From a gamma proteobacterium SCGC AAA168-P09 (GTDB lineage: Bacteria; Pseudomonadota; Gammaproteobacteria; Magnimaribacterales; D2472): DNA of 52,541 nucleotides. The stretch covers positions 123,460 to 176,000 of the forward strand of contig ARRL01000003.1 in NCBI GenBank assembly GCA_000385055.1, in the 5' to 3' direction. A program made the translations under genes and the position numbers. The notes under the pieces are model-generated. The model worked only from the letters and a program-made list of their open reading frames with translations. It ran no database searches and had not been told where the DNA came from. Of the stretch, positions 33,147-41,051 are shown piece after piece. Position 1 is the first letter of the stretch, and each line of letters opens with the position of its first letter.

Positions 33147-33839
33147 TTATACCAACTCTGAAGAATTTATTTTTATACCAGGTCCCATTGTGCTGCTAAG
33201 CGCAATATTACCTATATAAATTCCCTTTGCAGATGCTGGTTTTAATTTTTTTAATTCTTCCAATAATGCAGATGCATTAGCTTTAATTTTATCTATATCA
33301 AAAGATACTTTGCCAATGCTTCCATGAATAATTCCATTTTTATCTGTTCTAAATCTGACTTGTCCAGCTTTTGCATTATTAATAGCAGTAGCAACATCAT
33401 CAGTAACGGTCCCTGTTTTAGGATTAGGCATTAAACCTTTTGGACCTAATACCTGACCAAGCTTACCAACAACTTTCATAGCATCATTTGATGATATAAC
33501 TACATCAACGCTTATTTCTTCTTTAGAAAACTTGTCTGCTAAATCATCCATACCTATATACTCAGCTCCGGCAGCCTTTGCGACATCAGCCTGATCACCG
33601 TCAGCAAAAACAGCAACGCTAACAGCTTTACCTAAACTGTTAGGAAGTGTTACGGCACCTCTTACGTTTTGATCAGATTTATTAGGATCAACACCCAGTC
33701 TAATAGCTATATCTATTGACTCTTCAAATTTTGGAGACCTCACTGACTGCATTATCTCTAATGCCTCAGATATTGAATAGATTTTTTCTGGATCAACTTT
33801 TTCTAAAATAATCTTTTGTTTTTTAGTTACTTTACTCAT
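33147..33839 (-). CDS. rplA: 50S ribosomal protein L1
   Basis: L1 forms the mobile stalk at the E site and in E. coli represses rplK-rplA translation. The 230-residue protein has [60 protein letters not shown] and the ending [14 protein letters not shown]. It overlaps rplK by four bases (ATGA). Confidence 0.97.
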   Translation of the reverse strand: MSKVTKKQKIILEKVDPEKIYSISEALEIMQSVRSPKFEESIDIAIRLGVDPNKSDQNVRGAVTLPNSLGKAVSVAVFADGDQADVAKAAGAEYIGMDDLADKFSKEEISVDVVISSNDAMKVVGKLGQVLGPKGLMPNPKTGTVTDDVATAINNAKAGQVRFRTDKNGIIHGSIGKVSFDIDKIKANASALLEELKKLKPASAKGIYIGNIALSSTMGPGIKINSSELV

Positions 33840-34264
33840 AAATCTACCTCAACTCCCATACTTCTAGCTGTACCAGCAATAATCAATACGGCAGCATCTA
33901 TATCATTTGAATTTAAATCAGGTTCTTTTTGTTTAGCTATATCTTCAAGTTGGGCTCTAGTGAGTTTGCCAACTTTTTCTCTATTAGGCTCACCACTTCC
34001 TTTTGGAATTCCTAAAGCCTTTTTAATTAAGACAGCTGCTGGAGGAGTTTTTACAACAAATGTAAATGATTTATCCTCATAAACAGTAATTACAACCGGT
34101 AATGGCAGTCCTTTCTCTGCATTCTGTGTTTCAGAATTGAATGCATTACAAAAATCCATAATATTAACACCAACCTGACCAAGAGCAGGACCAACAGGTG
34201 GACTAGGATTAGCTCCGCCCGCAGGAATTTGTAATTTAAGTATATTTGCTACTTTTTTTGCCAT
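33836..34264 (-). CDS. rplK: 50S ribosomal protein L11
   Basis: L11 binds the GTPase-associated region of 23S rRNA and is required for RelA activation. The 142-residue protein has the N-terminal [20 protein letters not shown] followed by [11 protein letters not shown]. The C-terminal RNA-binding domain ends in [17 protein letters not shown]. Its start shares one base with the nusG stop (TAATG), so no separate leader for L1 autoregulation is present. Confidence 0.97.
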   Translation of the reverse strand: MAKKVANILKLQIPAGGANPSPPVGPALGQVGVNIMDFCNAFNSETQNAEKGLPLPVVITVYEDKSFTFVVKTPPAAVLIKKALGIPKGSGEPNREKVGKLTRAQLEDIAKQKEPDLNSNDIDAAVLIIAGTARSMGVEVDL

Positions 34265-34791
34265 TATGTTTTCTCTATTTGCATAAATTCAAGATCAACC
34301 GGAGTTGCTCTTCCTAAAATTTGAACTGAAACCTTGACCATGTTTCTTTCATAATCAACACTTTCTACAACACCATTAAAGTCATTAAACGGTCCATCGC
34401 AAACCCTAACAACTTCGCCTGGCTCATAAATAGTTTTTGGTGCTGGTGCATCTTCGCCAACCTCAATCCTGTTTATTATGTTATTGACATCGTCCTCTGA
34501 TATCGGGAGCGGTCTATCTTTAGTGCCACCTACAAAACCAGATACCCTTGGAGTTGATTGAACTAGTTGCCACGAGTCATCTTCAAGAAGCATTTGGACT
34601 AGAATGTATCCAGGAAAAAATTTTCTTTCAGTAGTTTTTTTTGACCCGCCTCTAAGTTCTACTATTTGCTCAGTGGGTATCAAAATTTCTCCAAATTTAT
34701 CAGATAAATTATTTAGCTCTATTTTCTCTTCAAGGGCTATTTTAACTTTTTGCTCATAGCCTGAGTAAGCTTGTATTACATACCAATCCAT
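34264..34791 (-). CDS. nusG: Transcription termination/antitermination factor NusG
   Basis: NusG binds RNA polymerase through its N-terminal domain and S10 or Rho through its KOW domain. The 175-residue protein starts [20 protein letters not shown] and has [20 protein letters not shown]. The KOW region [20 protein letters not shown] lies near the C-terminus. It lies four bases after secE, the conserved secE-nusG-rplK order. Confidence 0.97.
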   Translation of the reverse strand: MDWYVIQAYSGYEQKVKIALEEKIELNNLSDKFGEILIPTEQIVELRGGSKKTTERKFFPGYILVQMLLEDDSWQLVQSTPRVSGFVGGTKDRPLPISEDDVNNIINRIEVGEDAPAPKTIYEPGEVVRVCDGPFNDFNGVVESVDYERNMVKVSVQILGRATPVDLEFMQIEKT

Positions 34792-34795
34792 ATTA

Positions 34796-35158
34796 CTAAC
34801 CTAAAACCAATTTAGTTAAAAAAGTTAAAAGAGATTCAAGAGCCCAAAAGAATAAACACAAAACAATTATAGAACCGAATACCACTAAAAATGTTTGAGT
34901 TGTTTCTATGCGAGTTGGCCAAACGACTCTTCTAATTTCTGTTCTTGATTCTTTCATTAGCTTGATTGCATTAGAACCAAAATCAGTAATTGATAAAACA
35001 ACAAGTCCAACAATAAATAGAAATACAACTCCTAAGACTCTATATAAGAAAGCAATCTCAACAAAGTAGCTATTACCAATTACAGCAGCACAAAAAACTG
35101 CTAGTGCAACAAGCCACTTAACATTATCTATCATTTTTGAAGCTGATCCTTTAGCCAT
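34796..35158 (-). CDS. secE: Preprotein translocase subunit SecE
   Basis: SecE clamps the SecY channel. I start it at 35158 ([15 protein letters not shown], 120 residues), preceded by AGGAAA; the open frame to 35218 runs into tRNA-Trp. Three hydrophobic spans are visible (about 14-33, 39-60 and 90-115), the three-span form typical of gammaproteobacteria. The conserved cytoplasmic segment [20 protein letters not shown] precedes the last span. Confidence 0.95.
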   Translation of the reverse strand: MAKGSASKMIDNVKWLVALAVFCAAVIGNSYFVEIAFLYRVLGVVFLFIVGLVVLSITDFGSNAIKLMKESRTEIRRVVWPTRIETTQTFLVVFGSIIVLCLFFWALESLLTFLTKLVLG

Positions 35159-35188
35159 ATATTTCCTATTTTGGCAGCAAGTTAAACT

Positions 35189-35264
35189 TGGCAGGCCAGG
35201 AGGGTCTCGAACCCACAACCCCCGGTTTTGGAGACCGGTACTCTACCAATTGAGCTACTGGCCT
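35189..35264 (-). tRNA. tRNA-Trp (CCA anticodon)
   Basis: The 76-nt minus-strand cloverleaf has an AGGCCAG/CTGGCCT acceptor stem, an anticodon loop CTCCAAA giving CCA, the T-arm sequence GGTTCGAGACC, and an encoded 3' CCA. It lies between tuf and secE, a common gammaproteobacterial position, and is probably processed from the tuf-secE transcript or made from a nearby promoter. Confidence 0.96.
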
Positions 35265-35297
35265 AAAACTTATTTTCATATTCCTCAGAGACAAGTA

Positions 35298-35321
35298 AGC
35301 CGAGACACAAAGGCCTCGGCT
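35298..35321 (-). terminator. Possible weak intrinsic terminator or processing hairpin after tuf
   Basis: AGCCGAG and CTCGGCT form a 7-bp G+C-rich stem with a 10-base loop just after the tuf stop. On the minus strand the following tract is TTACTTGT, a poor U-run. Partial termination between tuf and tRNA-Trp, or an RNA-processing hairpin, are both possible. Confidence 0.45.
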
Positions 35322-35334
35322 AAAAAGTCAATAA

Positions 35335-36525
35335 TTACTCAATAATTTTTGATACTACGCCAGCACCAACTGTTCTTCCACCTTCTCTAATCGCAAATTT
35401 AAGACCTTCGTCCATTGCAATTGGGGCAATAAGTTCAATATTCATTTTGATATTATCACCAGGCATAACCATTTCAACACCACTCGGAAGCTCACATGCA
35501 CCCGTTACGTCAGTAGTTCTGAAATAGAACTGAGGTCTATAGTTATTCATGAAAGGAGTATGTCTACCTCCTTCATCTTTACTTAATACATATATCTCAG
35601 CTTCAAACTTAGTATGAGGCGATATTGATCCAGGTTTAGCTAAAACTTGTCCTCTTTCAACAGCATCTCTTTCAACACCTCTTAACAAGACACCACAGTT
35701 TTCACCAGCTCTACCTTCATCTAAAGATTTTCTAAACATTTCAACACCAGTACAAGTTGTTGTAGATGTGTCTTTGATACCAACGATCTCTAATGGGTCA
35801 CCAGTATTTACGATACCTGTTTCAATTCTTCCAGTAACAACAGTTCCTCTACCAGATATAGTAAACACATCTTCGATAGGCATTAAGAATGCTCCGTCAA
35901 CTGGTCTTTCGGGCTCTGGTACATAACTATCTAATGTTTCAATAAGTTTTTGAACTGATGGGACACCTATTTCTGATGTATCTCCTTCTAATGCCTTAAG
36001 AGCACTACCAACAATAATTGGAGTATCATCACCAGGGAAATCATACTCATTTAAGAGCTCTCTTATTTCCATCTCAACAAGTTCAATCATTTCAGGATCA
36101 TCATTTTGGTCAGCTTTGTTCATGTATACAACAATGTGTGGAACACCAACCTGCCTTGCTAATAGAATGTGCTCTCTAGTTTGAGGCATTGGACCATCAG
36201 CAGCACTAACAACTAATATTGCACCATCCATCTGGGCAGCACCTGTGATCATATTTTTAACATAATCTGCGTGACCCGGACAGTCAACGTGAGCATAATG
36301 TCTTGCAGTTGAAACATACTCAACATGAGAAGTGGCAATTGTTATTCCTCTTTCTCTTTCTTCTGGAGCATTATCAATATTTGCAAAGTCAACAGCGTCT
36401 CCGCCAAATACTTCAGCAGCTACTTTTGTTAATGCAGCTGTAAGTGTTGTTTTACCATGGTCAACGTGACCAACTGTCCCTACGTTAACGTGGGGAAGCG
36501 TTCTTTCAAATTTTTCTCTTGCCAT
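35335..36525 (-). CDS. tuf: Elongation factor Tu
   Basis: EF-Tu delivers aminoacyl-tRNA to the ribosome as a GTP complex. The 396-residue protein starts [20 protein letters not shown] and has G1 GHVDHGKT, G3 [13 protein letters not shown]4 NKAD and three domains of normal length. It is the only tuf copy in this window, and the str-operon position after fusA is empty. It lies in the tRNA-Thr-tuf-tRNA-Trp-secE arrangement and is probably driven by the promoter at 36673-36701. An AGAGG precedes the ATG. Confidence 0.98.
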   Translation of the reverse strand: MAREKFERTLPHVNVGTVGHVDHGKTTLTAALTKVAAEVFGGDAVDFANIDNAPEERERGITIATSHVEYVSTARHYAHVDCPGHADYVKNMITGAAQMDGAILVVSAADGPMPQTREHILLARQVGVPHIVVYMNKADQNDDPEMIELVEMEIRELLNEYDFPGDDTPIIVGSALKALEGDTSEIGVPSVQKLIETLDSYVPEPERPVDGAFLMPIEDVFTISGRGTVVTGRIETGIVNTGDPLEIVGIKDTSTTTCTGVEMFRKSLDEGRAGENCGVLLRGVERDAVERGQVLAKPGSISPHTKFEAEIYVLSKDEGGRHTPFMNNYRPQFYFRTTDVTGACELPSGVEMVMPGDNIKMNIELIAPIAMDEGLKFAIREGGRTVGAGVVSKIIE

Positions 36526-36564
36526 CTTTTTATGCCTCTCTGAAATAATTATTTTTTACCAAAA

Positions 36565-36639
36565 TGGAGCTCATAACCGGACTTGAACCGGTGACCTCTT
36601 ACTTACCAAGCAAGTGCTCTACCACTGAGCTATATGAGC
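36565..36639 (-). tRNA. tRNA-Thr (GGT anticodon)
   Basis: The 75-nt cloverleaf has a GCTCATA/TATGAGC acceptor stem, T discriminator and encoded CCA. The anticodon stem is CTTGC/GTAAG and the loop TTGGTAA gives GGT. The T arm has GGTTCAAGTCC. It lies 39 bases upstream of tuf, as thrT does upstream of tufB in E. coli, and likely shares the tuf transcript. Confidence 0.96.
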
Positions 36640-36672
36640 CCGAATATGTAGCGTCCTATTTTAAGGTGGCGT

Positions 36673-36701
36673 ATTATCCCTCTAAAAAGTTATAAACTCA
36701 A
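36673..36701 (-). promoter_or_regulatory. sigma-70 promoter of tRNA-Thr-tuf
   Basis: TTGAGT (36701-36696) and GATAAT (36678-36673) on the minus strand are 17 bases apart. They are followed by ACGCCACCTT, the same discriminator as at rpsJ. A start near 36666 would lie about 27 bases before the tRNA. A G+C-rich discriminator fits stringent control of stable RNA and translation genes. Confidence 0.65.
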
Positions 36702-36759
36702 CCTTTTTTCAATTAAAAATTAGATTATTTTTTAAGCTTTTTTGATAAGAAAAGAGACA

Positions 36760-36843
36760 TGGTGGAGAGGGTAGGATTCGAACCTACGTAGCCGAAGCGG
36801 CAGATTTACAGTCTGCTGGTATTAACCACTCACCCACCTCTCC
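36760..36843 (-). tRNA. tRNA-Tyr (GTA anticodon)
   Basis: The 84-nt class II tRNA has a GGAGAGG/CCTCTCC acceptor, anticodon stem GCAGA/TCTGC with loop CTGTAAA giving GTA, a long variable arm CCGCTTCGG, T-arm sequence GGTTCGAATCC, and encoded ACCA. It is the first element of the tRNA-tuf region and has its own likely promoter upstream. Confidence 0.96.
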
Positions 36844-36857
36844 ATATCAAGCTAGCT

Positions 36858-36886
36858 ATTTTTGTTCTAGAATGAATTTAAGTCAA
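36858..36886 (-). promoter_or_regulatory. Probable promoter of tRNA-Tyr
   Basis: TTGACT (36886-36881) is followed after 17 bases by AAAAAT (36863-36858) on the minus strand, a good -35 with a weaker -10. The start would fall about 8 bases before the mature tRNA. It occupies the spacer shared with the divergent birA gene. Confidence 0.4.
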
Positions 36887-36899
36887 CAGGTTTTTTAAA

Positions 36900-37646
36900 T
36901 TGAATATACTAAATAAACAAAAAATACTAAAAGATCTCCCCAAAGAAAGGGTTAATTTAGATATTTACAACACCATTGACTCAACAAATGAAGAATGTAA
37001 GAGAATTGAACTTAAAAAAGATTTTCATATAATTATTTCAGAACATCAAACTAGAGGAAGAGGAAGATTAGGCAAGACATGGTCTAGTCCCAGTTCTGGG
37101 AATATCTATATGTCTATCTATTCCAAGGAAACTATGAATATTGCTCCTTTAAGCTTAATAGTTGGTCTGATATGTGCAAATGTCATTAATTCAATGATTA
37201 AAACTAAAGAAGTTGGTCTTAAATGGCCAAATGACATAATTCTTGCAAAAAAGAAGATTGGAGGGATTTTGATTGAAAAAGAGGTAATGGGAACTAATAT
37301 TAATAATATTGTTGGCATAGGAATTAACCTAAATCAACCAGAAAAAGAAGAATGGTGGGGAGATCTATCCTCTTTTAAAGTTAGCTCAATGAGAAATGAG
37401 CTAATAAATGGCATTTTAAAAAGCTATATCCACTTTTGCGATAATGGAATAGAATCGTGGGAAAAAAAATGGCATGAACTATGCGTTCATATGAATTTAA
37501 ATATTAAAATAAGGCATAACGAAAAAATTATTGAAACAGGTATTTTTGATGGTATAAATGCTGACGGCAGCCTTAAACTTAAATTATCAAACAATAAAAT
37601 TATTAATTATGAGCATGGAGAAATATCGATAGAAGGTATTTATTAA
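36900..37646 (+). CDS. birA: Biotin-[acetyl-CoA carboxylase] ligase, no DNA-binding domain
   Basis: BirA attaches biotin to the carboxyl carrier protein of acetyl-CoA carboxylase, linking it to the fatty acid synthesis genes elsewhere in the window. The 248 residues contain the ligase core: TIDSTNEECKR, the ATP/biotin loop GRGRLGKTWSSPSSGNIYMS, the catalytic-lysine motif KWPNDI and GGILIE, VGIGINL. The start is TTG at 36900; an in-frame stop lies seven codons upstream and no ATG fits. The N-terminal helix-turn-helix of E. coli BirA (321 residues) is absent, so this is ligase only. A small C-terminal SH3-like cap remains. Confidence 0.93.
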   Translation: MNILNKQKILKDLPKERVNLDIYNTIDSTNEECKRIELKKDFHIIISEHQTRGRGRLGKTWSSPSSGNIYMSIYSKETMNIAPLSLIVGLICANVINSMIKTKEVGLKWPNDIILAKKKIGGILIEKEVMGTNINNIVGIGINLNQPEKEEWWGDLSSFKVSSMRNELINGILKSYIHFCDNGIESWEKKWHELCVHMNLNIKIRHNEKIIETGIFDGINADGSLKLKLSNNKIINYEHGEISIEGIY

Positions 37647-37650
37647 AATT

Positions 37651-38205
37651 ATGAATCACTACTTAAATGGGATTTCTCTTAGCTCAGAAGCTCCGACTGA
37701 ATACAATGAAATTATATTTGGAGCTGGATGTTTTTGGGGTGTGGAAAGAAAATTTTGGCAGCTAGATGGCGTATGGTTAACTTCAGTTGGTTATGCTGGA
37801 GGTGATATCAAAAATCCAACATATGAACAAGTTTGTTATGAGAATACAAACCATGTAGAAGTTGTAAAAGTTATTTACGATGCTAAACAAGTATCAATAT
37901 ATGATTTATTAAAAGTTTTTTGGGAATGTCATGACCCAACTCAAGGAATGCGTCAAGGTAATGATAAAGGGACTCAATATAGATCAGTAATATACTGCTC
38001 ATCTGAAAAAGACCTCAAAATTTGTGAAGATACAAAAAATAAATATCAGAGTATTCTCTTAGCTAAAAATTATGACAAGATAACAACCGAGATTATTTTA
38101 GCTCCAACTTATTATCTAGCTGAAGAATATCATCAACAGTACTTAGCTAAGAACCCTAATGGATATTGTGGTCTTGGAGGAACTGGGTGCGCATTAGATA
38201 TTTAA
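37651..38205 (+). CDS. msrA: Peptide methionine-(S)-sulfoxide reductase
   Basis: MsrA repairs oxidised methionine in proteins. The 184-residue protein has the active-site motif GAGCFWGVER (catalytic Cys27), SVGYAGG, YENTNHVEVVKVIYD and HDPTQGMRQGNDKGTQYRS. Resolving cysteines lie in the C-terminal GYCGLGGTGCA tail. No signal peptide is visible, so it is cytosolic. It starts four bases after birA, probably in the same operon. Confidence 0.96.
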   Translation: MNHYLNGISLSSEAPTEYNEIIFGAGCFWGVERKFWQLDGVWLTSVGYAGGDIKNPTYEQVCYENTNHVEVVKVIYDAKQVSIYDLLKVFWECHDPTQGMRQGNDKGTQYRSVIYCSSEKDLKICEDTKNKYQSILLAKNYDKITTEIILAPTYYLAEEYHQQYLAKNPNGYCGLGGTGCALDI

Positions 38206-38252
38206 AATAACCTATTCCCTGAAAGATTTAATTAATGTAAAATCTGCCCCGC

Positions 38253-38328
38253 GCCGGTATAGCTCAGCTGGTAGAGCAACTGATTTGTAATCAGTAGGTC
38301 CCGAGTTCGACTCTTGGTGCCGGCACCA
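38253..38328 (+). tRNA. tRNA-Thr (TGT anticodon)
   Basis: The 76-nt cloverleaf has a GCCGGTA/TGCCGGC acceptor stem with one G-U pair. The anticodon stem is ACTGA/TCAGT with loop TTTGTAA giving TGT. The T arm has GTTCGACT, and ACCA is encoded. A TAAAAT at 38238-38243 followed by CTGCCCC is a likely -10 with a G+C-rich discriminator; the -35 is poor. It ends five bases before the convergent amidohydrolase stop. In E. coli the equivalent gene sits next to tRNA-Tyr. Confidence 0.95.
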
Positions 38329-38333
38329 CTTTT

Positions 38334-39608
38334 CTAATTTCTATAGGTGTTTGGTTTATCAAGATCTTTTGTGTATCTATCTCTAAGTCTTGTTGATCTG
38401 GTAGTTAGGTCAGTTTCAACTCCATTTATGAACACTCTTTCAGGCATACTAGATGGCTCAAGGGGATCATCCTCCCAAACAACAATATCTGCATAATTAC
38501 CAACCTGTATCGACCCTCTATTTTCAATATTAAATACTTTGGCTACATTACTAGTAAGGGCTTTTATTGCAGAGCCATATGAAAGACCATTTGCCACTGC
38601 TACTCCTGCCCCTTGCCTGATTAAATGATAATTATGATCTCTTGAGACATTAAACATCATTGTAATTCCTGCTTTCTCTAATCTTTGTGCTAGCTTTATA
38701 TTTGATGCAAGCTCATCAAAAGAGTTAGGAATATTATTTATAGGATTAATAATTAAAGGGACATCGTTTTTAGCAATATCATCAATTACTAGAGATGCTT
38801 CTTGTGCTCCCATAATTATTAAATTTAAGTCATACTTTTTTTTGAGGCTAATTAGATTAAGAATATCTGATGCTCTATGAGATTTAATTATTAATGGTAA
38901 GTTTTCATCAAAAAGCCTAAATAAAGTTTTAACATCTCTTGTTTTTAGATCTAGGTATGAAGCAATAGATGAGCTTTCAATAAGTTCATCAATAGTTAAA
39001 TCTGATCCGATATCCTTTTTATTCAATGATGATCCAAAAGATAAGATATCATCCATTAAAGATAGAGTTTCAGCTCTAGATGATGATCCACTTGCACCCA
39101 ATCTTCCAATAAGAACCATATCAGCATTGCTGTTAATATTCATTTTGCTATCTAAAAGAAAAAAAGATCCTAGTCCCCCTATTGGACTTGAAGTATTTCT
39201 TGGAAGAGTGATTGCTGATGTTATTCCATTTGATCTATTCCATGGGATTAGAGTTGAATTAGGATTAAAAGCACTGTGAATGCTAAATCCAACATCGTAT
39301 ATATTAGATTCATCATCTCTCGTAACACTCAATGCTCCAATTTCAACTATACCTATTTCAGTATCAGGAGCAATTAATCCAGGGGTCACTATCTTTCCTT
39401 CTACATCAATAACTATGTCTCCTTGAATGGCAGATGACTTAGATAGTTTTTTTATAAGTCCATTTTCAATAAGGATATGTCCATTGTATGAACTGTCATC
39501 GATGCCATCATAAATAGTCGCATTTTTGATAACTATTCTTTCAGCCTCTAAATAACTTGAATTAAACAATATAAACGATAAGGCTATTAAAATTTTATAT
39601 TTAATCAT
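38334..39608 (-). CDS. Exported amidohydrolase-family protein lacking the metal-site HxH (probable pseudoenzyme)
   Basis: The 424-residue protein opens with a signal peptide (about 1-22, cleavage after LEA). It continues with the beta-sandwich opening of amidohydrolases (IVIKNATIYDGIDDSS, GKIVTPGLIAPD) and ends with AKVFNIENRGSIQVGNYADI and VVWEDDPLEP. Where active relatives have the metal ligands HxH, this protein has APDTEIG (Asp82, Glu84). The conserved His-Ser-Asp segment near the C-terminus is also not recognisable. It is translated from an ATGA overlap with the upstream amidohydrolase gene, which is intact. A structural or regulatory partner of that enzyme is the likeliest role; altered chemistry is possible. 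Confidence 0.8.
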   Translation of the reverse strand: MIKYKILIALSFILFNSSYLEAERIVIKNATIYDGIDDSSYNGHILIENGLIKKLSKSSAIQGDIVIDVEGKIVTPGLIAPDTEIGIVEIGALSVTRDDESNIYDVGFSIHSAFNPNSTLIPWNRSNGITSAITLPRNTSSPIGGLGSFFLLDSKMNINSNADMVLIGRLGASGSSSRAETLSLMDDILSFGSSLNKKDIGSDLTIDELIESSSIASYLDLKTRDVKTLFRLFDENLPLIIKSHRASDILNLISLKKKYDLNLIIMGAQEASLVIDDIAKNDVPLIINPINNIPNSFDELASNIKLAQRLEKAGITMMFNVSRDHNYHLIRQGAGVAVANGLSYGSAIKALTSNVAKVFNIENRGSIQVGNYADIVVWEDDPLEPSSMPERVFINGVETDLTTRSTRLRDRYTKDLDKPNTYRN

Positions 39609-40981
39609 TCTTCTATCCTCTTTTTGGATGGATTAATAATACCGATATCAAAATCACTATTTGGCTCAAAGCCAGTTGCTTTATCAAAAGCCAAAGCTCC
39701 ATCTATATATACTTTTTCTGCAAGAGCATAAATACTAAAGGGGTTTTTAGACCATACAACCACATCTGCATTTTTACCAACCTTTAAAGAGCCTGTTTGC
39801 TTATATATTCCAGCTGCCTTAGCAGGATTACTTGTTATCCATTTCATTGCTCTAGCTTTTGATATGTTGAAGCCAGCTTTAATTCCTGCAGATAATGCTT
39901 TTGATGCCTCTACATTTAAATGTTGAATTCCAATCTCATCGTCTGAATGGACTATTGCGCAACCGGTTCCATTTCTAGCCTGATCAACAATTGCAACATT
40001 TGCTTGAACCATATCATATGCTTCATGTTTAAAGCCCCACCAGTCAGCCCAAAGAGCTGCACATATATTGTTTTCTGCTAAAAGATCAGCAATTTTATAA
40101 GCTTCAACTGCATGATGGAAGGCTGTAATTTTATAATCAAATTCTTTTGCAACATCTATCATCATTGCCATTTCGTCCGCCCTATAGCAATGATTATGAA
40201 CAAGAATGTCACCACGCAAAACTCCAGCTAAAGTTTCTAACTCTAAATCTCTGGTTGGCTTATATGATAATTCTTTTGCCTCATCTGACTTAGCTTCGTA
40301 TTCATCTAATTTACTTAAGTAACCTTCTGCTTTTATCCATGACTTTCTATATCCGGCAATATTTCCCATTCTTGTTGATGGTGTTTGGCCTCTATTTCCA
40401 TACACTCTTTTTGGGTTCTCTCCACAGGCCATTTTTAATGAATGTGGCGCATCAGGAAATTTCATTGAATTTATGGTATTTCTTTGAAGATTCTTTGCAG
40501 TAACCCCCCTACCACCAATTAAATTGGCTGAACCAGGTAAAACATGAAAAGTTGTTACTCCCCCCTTTAAAGCTAGAGCAAATTGAGGGTCTTGAGTCCA
40601 TATAGAATGCTCTGCCCAAACCTCAGCTGTTACAGGGCTTGTTGCTTCATTTCCATCTGAACTTGTTTTGACGCTAGGAGCTGGGTACACCCCCATATGA
40701 GAATGAATATCAATTATTCCAGGTGTTATCCATTTGCCAGTAGCATCCACTCTTGTTAATGTATTTGCTCCAGGAAGATCCTTGCCAATTGCAATAATTT
40801 TTCCATTTTGAATGATTATATCTGTTTCCAGAAATTCGTTACCATCACCATCATAAATATTTGCATTTTTAAAAATTGTATTTGAATAAGGGAGCGGTTT
40901 ATATGTCGATTCATAAGGCTCAAAATTTGTTGCTTCTATATTGAATGAAATTATAGAAATTAATATGTAAATTTTTTTCAT
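39605..40981 (-). CDS. Exported metal-dependent amidohydrolase (imidazolonepropionase-like)
   Basis: The 458-residue protein has a signal peptide (about 1-17) and the full amidohydrolase signature. The HxH motif is at His93 and His95 (PGIIDIHSHMG), followed by His262/His264 (LVHNHCYRADE), His289/His290 and the HSDDE motif at 345-349. The ending AKAAGIYKQTGSLKVGKNAD matches the composite beta-sandwich. It probably cleaves a cyclic amide or peptide-like substrate in the periplasm, but the exact substrate is unknown. The start codon at 40981 is divergent from the alcohol dehydrogenase. It is coupled to the degenerate paralogue downstream. Confidence 0.88.
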   Translation of the reverse strand: MKKIYILISIISFNIEATNFEPYESTYKPLPYSNTIFKNANIYDGDGNEFLETDIIIQNGKIIAIGKDLPGANTLTRVDATGKWITPGIIDIHSHMGVYPAPSVKTSSDGNEATSPVTAEVWAEHSIWTQDPQFALALKGGVTTFHVLPGSANLIGGRGVTAKNLQRNTINSMKFPDAPHSLKMACGENPKRVYGNRGQTPSTRMGNIAGYRKSWIKAEGYLSKLDEYEAKSDEAKELSYKPTRDLELETLAGVLRGDILVHNHCYRADEMAMMIDVAKEFDYKITAFHHAVEAYKIADLLAENNICAALWADWWGFKHEAYDMVQANVAIVDQARNGTGCAIVHSDDEIGIQHLNVEASKALSAGIKAGFNISKARAMKWITSNPAKAAGIYKQTGSLKVGKNADVVVWSKNPFSIYALAEKVYIDGALAFDKATGFEPNSDFDIGIINPSKKRIEE

Positions 40982-41009
40982 GTTAAATAGTATAAATAAA
41001 AAACATCAA

Positions 41010-41026
41010 TACACTATAATAATGTA
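41010..41026. promoter_or_regulatory. Palindrome in the divergent amidohydrolase / dehydrogenase spacer
   Basis: TACACTATAATAATGTA is a 17-base near-perfect palindrome (arms match except for one position each side). It includes a TATAAT at 41015-41020 that could serve as -10 for the plus-strand genes. Its size and place suit an operator, but the regulator is unknown; it is not a convincing match to a Zur or Fur consensus. Confidence 0.35.
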
Positions 41027-41051
41027 AATTATATTTATAAATTTTTTTACT

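Noticed and set aside
35159..35218. Upstream extension of secE
   Set aside because: It overlaps tRNA-Trp sequence; the ATG at 35158 has AGGAAA and opens a normal SecE.
36640..36759. Possible tRNA-Gly in the gap between tRNA-Tyr and tRNA-Thr
   Set aside because: No acceptor pair, T-arm TTC motif or anticodon loop could be found; the region holds a promoter instead.
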